Notes under the pieces: model-generated
The model's database searches: none
The model's input: only the letters and a program-made list of their open reading frames with translations
Told to the model about the DNA's origin: nothing
Translations under genes and position numbers: made by a program
Part shown: piece by piece, positions 59,681 through 64,000 of the stretch
Position numbering within the stretch: the stretch's first letter is position 1
Layout: each line of letters starts with the position of its first letter
Assembly: GCF_900240295.1 (NCBI RefSeq)
Contig: NZ_OEQB01000004.1
Span: 124,001-188,000 of the forward strand
From: Megasphaera vaginalis (ex Bordigoni et al. 2020)
GTDB lineage: Bacteria > Bacillota > Negativicutes > Veillonellales > Megasphaeraceae
Direction: 5' to 3'
Length of the DNA: 64,000 nucleotides

Positions 59681-61121
59681 GATCTGGCGATCCGAAGGTC
59701 ATTTCTTCCGGCAAGGGAAGGGTAATGAGGATCGTCGTGCCTCCTTTCGGGATACTGTTAAGGGTAAACGTGCCGTTCAACAATGCTACTCGTTCACGCA
59801 TGCTGACGAGGCCCAGATGGTTTTCCAGGCGGGCTTTTTCCGCGTCGTCCGGGTTGAAGCCGACGCCGTCGTCGCTGATCGTCATATTGAGCGTTCCCTC
59901 CAGGCGCTGCAGGCTGATGGATACGGCGGAGGCGTGAGCGTGGCTGACGATGTTTGTCAGCCCTTCTTGCAGCGTGCGGTAACAGAGCAGGGATACGGGG
60001 CGGGCCAGGTCGTCGAAATTTCCTGTGTGAGAAAATTCGAGCGTCAGTTCTTCATGGGCGCTGCGGAAGGTTTCCATATATTTTTCCATGGCGCTGACGA
60101 GTCCCAGGTCGTCGAGAAGGGGCGGATGGAGGTTGACGGCGAGACGTCGCAGGCTTTCCAGCGTGTCTTTGGTGACGGTACGAACATTGGCGAGGAGAGC
60201 CCGTCCCGTTTCGGTCGGAATATATTCCCTGAGAACGCGCAGATAGGCGAGAATGGAGGCCATAGATTGGCCGGCTTCATCGTGAAGTTCGCCGGAAATA
60301 CGGCGCCGTTCATCTTCGCGGGCCGTGAACAGGCGGTTGATCAGTTGCAGACGCAGCGCTTCTTTCGCCTGAAGCGAAGCCAGCAGGGCCGAATTCTCCG
60401 CGTCTTTTTGCCGCAGCTTTCCGGTCATATCGTTGAAGGCGGCTGCCAGCCCGCCAATGTCTTTGTCCGCGTCGGGTTCGACTGTTACGGTATAATCGCC
60501 GCTGCCGAGACGGCGGACGGCTTCCGACATCATTTGCAGGGGCAGCAGGAACGCGTAGGCGAAGCGGGATGCGAAGAACGACGCGACGGTGCAGACGACG
60601 AAGATGAGGACGAATAATTCCAGACCGCGGCGCAGCAGGAGCTCGTACATCTCATTTTCCATCATGCCGATGCGCAGATAACCGACTAAGCCGTCGTCAA
60701 TGGGGTACATGATTTCACGGATATAGCCTTCGTTGCTGTCAAAGGTGATCGTATCATATTCCGTCGTTCCTATCGGTCGTCGCTGTTGCGGCAATCCTTG
60801 CGGCAGCCCGGCGGTAAAGGTGCTGGTCAGGATGTCTCCTTGCGGCTTTGTGACGATAATATAACGGACGTGATGGTTTTTGTTCTTAATTGCCAGTAGC
60901 TGTTCCGTAATGGCGAAGCGGTCGTCGACGAGAATTTGGCTGCTAATGACGGAGCCGACGGAAACGGCGATTTCCGTGCCTGTCTGGTCAAGGTTTTCTT
61001 CCAGGGAGCGGCTGGTCGTGTAGAGGAGTACGGCGCCCATGACAAGGCCGCTGATGAAGATGGCGCCGACGAGGAGGATATTGAATTTTACATAGAGACT
61101 GTGTCCGTTTATCTCACTCAC
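59673..61121 (-). CDS. Histidine kinase (HisKA_3) of the three-component system
   Basis: 482 residues from GTG 61121 (VSEINGHSLYVKFNILL), which overlaps the lipoprotein gene by 8 bases; longer upstream versions would be out of keeping with that overlap. Membrane segment (12-34), an extracytoplasmic domain of about 130 residues, second membrane segment (about 168-192), HAMP, the HisKA_3 phospho-acceptor His280 in ISGELHDEAGQSM, and a HATPase domain ending GLVSMRERVALLNG and KGGTTILITLPL. It should respond to the lipoprotein and phosphorylate the NarL-type regulator. Confidence 0.9.
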   Translation of the reverse strand: MSEINGHSLYVKFNILLVGAIFISGLVMGAVLLYTTSRSLEENLDQTGTEIAVSVGSVISSQILVDDRFAITEQLLAIKNKNHHVRYIIVTKPQGDILTSTFTAGLPQGLPQQRRPIGTTEYDTITFDSNEGYIREIMYPIDDGLVGYLRIGMMENEMYELLLRRGLELFVLIFVVCTVASFFASRFAYAFLLPLQMMSEAVRRLGSGDYTVTVEPDADKDIGGLAAAFNDMTGKLRQKDAENSALLASLQAKEALRLQLINRLFTAREDERRRISGELHDEAGQSMASILAYLRVLREYIPTETGRALLANVRTVTKDTLESLRRLAVNLHPPLLDDLGLVSAMEKYMETFRSAHEELTLEFSHTGNFDDLARPVSLLCYRTLQEGLTNIVSHAHASAVSISLQRLEGTLNMTISDDGVGFNPDDAEKARLENHLGLVSMRERVALLNGTFTLNSIPKGGTTILITLPLPEEMTFGSPDHE

Positions 61122-62046
61122 CTGGCTCTCTCTGTGTGCGGAGATAATTCCTGCGCAGCGGCTCATACAGTTCCGGCTGCGGCGGTATGAACTGATCGAT
61201 GATTGCCTGGCGCAGCGCCGGTCGGAGCGACGCTTCACTGCCCAGGGCGTAAAACAGTTGCCGCAAGGCGGCCTTTTCCGCTGCCGGCAAATCACTGCGC
61301 ATCACGACCGGTCCCGTCGGCGCTTTTGAAAGCGTTGCGATGATCGTCACTTTTTCACGGAGCTGCGGATTTTCTTCCAGCATGTGTTCGTAGATCTGGC
61401 TGTCGACGCTGGCGGCGTCGGCAAGGTGATTGGCAACGGCCCAGATTGATTTATCGTGATTGTATGTATAGAAGTAGTGGTGAAAATAAGCGTCTGCCGT
61501 CGTCTGTTCATCAAGCAGGCGGTAATCGACGGCAAGGCGCCCGGAATAGCTGATCGGGTCGGTGAATGCGAAAACCCGTTGCCGCGTATCTTCGAAAGAG
61601 CGGACTTGCCCGTCTTTGGCGGCAATGACGTAGGTTTCGTAGAAAATGGTTCCCTTCGTTTGCACCATTGCCAGAATTTCGATCGGCCTGCCGCCGCGAT
61701 AAGCGGCATAGGCCCCTGTCGAGACGAAGGCGATATCGGCGTCGCCGTCGGCAAGAAGCCGATTCAGCTCACCGTAGGTCCGTCGCTGCAGCAATTTGGT
61801 CGGCCTGCCGCTTTTGACGGCGATATAGTCGATCATCGTCTGGTACGCCTGGCGAGTTTCCAACGGCGACATAACGGAAGCAAAGGCGATGCGCAACGGC
61901 TTTGCTTCCGCCGTTTCCGGCGTCGTTGACGCCGCTTCGTCTTGTGTGGCGGAAAAGTCGATGCGCCCTTGCGGCGATGAGCAGCCGGCAAGGAGCAGGC
62001 AAAGCACGGTGACTGAAAAAAATACGATGGGCCGCAACAATCTCAT
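61114..62046 (-). CDS. PhnD-like solute-binding lipoprotein, sensor of the three-component system
   Basis: 310 residues from ATG 62046 behind GGAGGAAA. Lipoprotein signal with lipobox LAGC (near residues 19-22). The mature protein has PLRIAFASVMSPLETRQAYQTMIDYIAVKSGRP, LADGDADIAFVSTGAYAAYR and DPISYSGRLAVDYRL, typical of the PhnD phosphate/phosphonate/oxyanion-binding group. No permease or ATPase gene is next to it. Instead it is translationally coupled to a kinase, as in HptA-HptS-HptR of Staphylococcus and AioX/ArrX systems. So it probably detects a phosphorylated sugar, phosphate or an oxyanion and signals through the kinase. Confidence 0.85.
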   Translation of the reverse strand: MRLLRPIVFFSVTVLCLLLAGCSSPQGRIDFSATQDEAASTTPETAEAKPLRIAFASVMSPLETRQAYQTMIDYIAVKSGRPTKLLQRRTYGELNRLLADGDADIAFVSTGAYAAYRGGRPIEILAMVQTKGTIFYETYVIAAKDGQVRSFEDTRQRVFAFTDPISYSGRLAVDYRLLDEQTTADAYFHHYFYTYNHDKSIWAVANHLADAASVDSQIYEHMLEENPQLREKVTIIATLSKAPTGPVVMRSDLPAAEKAALRQLFYALGSEASLRPALRQAIIDQFIPPQPELYEPLRRNYLRTQREPGE

Positions 62047-62182
62047 AAAACGTTTCCTCCTTAGCCGCACCTGTTTATTACTTCCATCATACCATAAACT
62101 ATTTCGGCCGTCAGTATCTTGCCGGCCGGCGGAGCCTTGTCCGACAGTCGCCGCGATAATCTGCAACCGCCGGTTCAAGGCA

Positions 62183-62220
62183 ACTAAAAAGAAGGCCATA
62201 TATATGGCCTTCTTTTTAGT
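62183..62220. terminator. Perfect 38-bp palindromic terminator of the transporter gene
   Basis: ACTAAAAAGAAGGCCATAT joined directly to its exact reverse complement, 7 bases after the transporter stop. It ends the minus-strand transporter transcript before the lipoprotein gene. Confidence 0.85.
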
Positions 62221-62226
62221 TAACGA

Positions 62227-63579
62227 TTACTCATCGTCTTGCGGCTTAGCATTCCAGACAAGGAGAGCAAGGAGTGTGGAAAGGACGGCAGCGCCGACCC
62301 AGAATGCGGTAGCATAGCCGAAATCATATGTTTTTACGCCTTCGACGACGGTAATTGTCATCAGTTTACCGGTAATAAATTCCTGAATGGCCGCGCCGGC
62401 ATAGCTGAGGAGGCCGATCATGCCCATTGCCGCGCCGGTAACGCGTTTCGGAACGATGTCGACGGCCATCAGACCGCCCATGTAGCAGACCAGGGCGCCC
62501 ATGGTAAAGCCGTAAAAGGTCATACAGAGCAAATCTGTCGTAAATGACTGGGGAGCCCATACGAAACCGGCGATGGAAGCGGAATAAAGAATCCCGTAGA
62601 TGAGAGCCGGCGCATTGCGCTTGTGATTAAAGAACTTGTCGGAGATCCAGCCGCAGAGTAACGCGCCGAAGATGCCGGCGACCTGCATGTACGCCATGAC
62701 TCCGGCGGCGCCCATGATGTCGTAGCCCTTGGCGGACGTCAGGTAGACGACGCCCCAGCTTTCGACGGCGTACCGGGCAATGTATACGCAGAGCGAGGAG
62801 AGCCCGAGAATCCAGACGGCAGGGTTTTTGACGACGGCATTCCACTGCATGGCGCCGACGGATTTTTTCTTTTCCGCGTCGACCTGTTCCTGTGATTTTT
62901 CACCGTAATACACGGCGCCGTTGGGCAGGCCGATTGTTTCGGGACGGTCGTTCATGCCGAAGTAGATAAAGGCCGTGCCGATCAAGGAGATGACACCAGC
63001 GGCGACGAAGCCCATCGACCAGTTGTAGGCGGAAACGATGGCGGCAATAGCGAAGTAGGCAAAGGACGAACCGAGGTTATGGCTGGTAAACCAGACGCCG
63101 TACAGTGTACCGCGTTGTTTGTTGCTGAACCATTGATTCAGCGCGACGATCGAAGGGCCGGCGCCGTAAGACTGGAACCAACCGTTGAGGCCCCAAAGAA
63201 TGGCCAACGGAACGAATGAATTCACGAGTCCCATACCTACCATTGTCAAGGAAGAGATAAAAAGACCGAAAGAAAAGAACCGTTTGTTGTTCATGCGGTC
63301 GGCAAGGAAACTGTTCGTGAATTTACCTAAACCGTAGGTAATGAAGAAAATGGAGCCGATTACCCCGACTTCCGTCGGTGTGACGATTCCGGAAGCGAGG
63401 AGCGGTTTTTTAATGACCGAATAGCTTTGACGGATAATGTAATAAAAAGCGTAACCGATCGTGATGGAAGCGAAAACACGCCAGCGAATGCTGTCAAACT
63501 TTTGCTTGACGACACGTTGGTCGGTTATCGGCTCCGCATCGGGTGACGTCTTGAAGAAACGCCAAATAAAATCTAACAT
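62227..63579 (-). CDS. Organophosphate:phosphate antiporter family (UhpC/UhpT/GlpT-like MFS) transporter
   Basis: 450 residues from ATG 63579 (MLDFIWRFF) behind AAAGGTGG, about 12 hydrophobic segments. The N-terminal region, YAFYYIIRQSYSVIKKPLLASGIV...GVIGSIFFITYGLGKFTNSFLADRMNNKRFF, matches the OPA family, with closest recall to E. coli UhpC, a sugar-phosphate sensor-transporter. LPNGAVYYGEK, YGFTMGALVCYMGGLMAVDIVPKR and GAAMGMIGLLSYAGA fit as well. Likely substrates are hexose phosphate, glycerol-3-phosphate or phosphoglycerate, exchanged for phosphate. It lies upstream of the three-component sensor operon, its probable controller. Confidence 0.9.
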   Translation of the reverse strand: MLDFIWRFFKTSPDAEPITDQRVVKQKFDSIRWRVFASITIGYAFYYIIRQSYSVIKKPLLASGIVTPTEVGVIGSIFFITYGLGKFTNSFLADRMNNKRFFSFGLFISSLTMVGMGLVNSFVPLAILWGLNGWFQSYGAGPSIVALNQWFSNKQRGTLYGVWFTSHNLGSSFAYFAIAAIVSAYNWSMGFVAAGVISLIGTAFIYFGMNDRPETIGLPNGAVYYGEKSQEQVDAEKKKSVGAMQWNAVVKNPAVWILGLSSLCVYIARYAVESWGVVYLTSAKGYDIMGAAGVMAYMQVAGIFGALLCGWISDKFFNHKRNAPALIYGILYSASIAGFVWAPQSFTTDLLCMTFYGFTMGALVCYMGGLMAVDIVPKRVTGAAMGMIGLLSYAGAAIQEFITGKLMTITVVEGVKTYDFGYATAFWVGAAVLSTLLALLVWNAKPQDDE

Positions 63580-63681
63580 GAAAAATACCACCTTTCGATG
63601 TAGTTTATGATATCTTTATTATCGTAAACTTAGGGGAATCGGAAAATCGGAAGATTTCTGATTTTTTTGTAGGAAATTTTC

Positions 63682-63717
63682 CGACAAAAAAATACCCTCT
63701 CCGGCGAGAAGGTATTT
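63682..63717 (-). terminator. Terminator of the LysR-type gene
   Basis: Arms AAATACC (63690-63696) and GGTATTT (63711-63717) with inner CTC/GAG, followed on the minus strand by TTTTTTTG. Confidence 0.75.
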
Positions 63718-63735
63718 CGAGATAAAACGTGGCGC

Positions 63736-64000
63736 TTACCGACAGCTGCGGCTCGGCCGTTTGTTGAAAAATTCCTTGAAAGACTGAACCCAGGTTCGTG
63801 TCGGGTGTGACAAGTAGCCTTTGCTTTTCCAGATCATTGCCAAGGTCCAGGGAATCTGCGGATCTGTCAGCGGAATATGGATGACATCACCGTCGGGAAT
63901 GCGGCGGCAGATCGTTTCCGGCAATAAGGCGATGCCCAATTTGGTGCGGACCATTTCGACGAGAAAATCCCAGTTGCTGCTCTGGCAGACGATTTTCGGA
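63736..64000 (-). CDS. LysR-family regulator, C-terminal part (start outside window)
   Basis: The frame enters at the right edge and ends at 63736, giving the last 87 or so residues. The stretch KIVCQSSNWDFLVEMVRTKLGIALLPETI is the end of a LysR substrate-binding domain, and IPWTLAMIWKSKGYLSHPTRTWVQSFKEFF is the usual C-terminal helix region. The DNA-binding part is beyond the window. Its transcription runs toward the transporter gene on the same strand, with a terminator between, so a regulatory link is uncertain. Confidence 0.8.
   Translation of the reverse strand, partial: PKIVCQSSNWDFLVEMVRTKLGIALLPETICRRIPDGDVIHIPLTDPQIPWTLAMIWKSKGYLSHPTRTWVQSFKEFFNKRPSRSCR

Overview
The window looks like chromosome of a Negativicutes bacterium (Veillonellaceae, probably Megasphaera or a close relative). 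The evidence is a diderm marker (an OmpH/Skp-like periplasmic chaperone) combined with Firmicute-style genes: RicT/YaaT, GerW/YtfJ with its YtfI-like partner, CsoR, a T-box leader, glp and PTS genes. Base composition is moderately GC-rich and even. No rRNA, tRNA, insertion sequence, prophage or CRISPR array was recognised. Three exact parS sites (10263, 14878, 15385) lie 8-14 kb from parA-parB, which places the window near the replication origin. The species call is inference.

Layout. 1-4.3 kb: a ugpBAEC-type ABC importer (minus strand, ugpC cut by the left edge). 4.6-10.2 kb: a self-contained fructose PTS locus, fruR-fruK-fruA-ptsH-ptsI, whose HPr has Lys instead of the regulatory Ser46. 10.4-18.1 kb: a sodium/solute symporter, then a copper-type block with a Met/His-rich membrane protein, an OmpR-type two-component pair, CopA whose last 67 residues can also be made as a separate CopZ from an internal start, and CsoR under a promoter carrying two CsoR boxes. 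18.3-23.5 kb: OmpH, GerW/YtfI pair, an Old Yellow Enzyme relative, purA and a stand-alone methionine synthase reactivation domain. 23.7-29.3 kb: parA-parB, DUF4446, an M23 peptidase, cyclophilin, a GIY-YIG protein and a secreted SGNH hydrolase.

29.4-36.2 kb is a glycerol cluster: a SorC-type regulator divergent from glpK-glpF, then a three-gene FAD/Fe-S glycerol-3-phosphate oxidising set. Both glp transcription units carry the same 36-bp upstream element. 36.4-38.6 kb: cysE-cysK under a T-box with a cysteine specifier. 38.7-48.6 kb: azlCD, an MBL hydrolase, two tandem DUF445 proteins, a class-I amidotransferase, a GlcD-type oxidase, a PflX-like radical SAM protein and CstA. 48.6-51.5 kb: an unassigned structured RNA candidate, thioredoxin, and a two-gene unit of a CobT-like protein lacking its catalytic Glu plus a LarC reduced to its N-terminal part. 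51.6-58.9 kb: holB-ricT-trmN6-rsmI-metG-tatD and an NlpC/P60 endopeptidase. 59-64 kb: a three-component sensor (PhnD-like lipoprotein, histidine kinase, NarL-type regulator) next to an organophosphate transporter, then the end of a LysR regulator gene.

The strongest leads are the nested copA/copZ arrangement, parS placed inside the copA terminator, the apparent loss of both classical PTS regulatory residues (HPr Ser46 and the GlpK loop His), the CobT-like/LarC1 pair, the PhnD-like three-component system and the unassigned RNA near 49 kb. Starts were chosen by Shine-Dalgarno position and family length. Family calls rest on motifs read by eye, not on searches.
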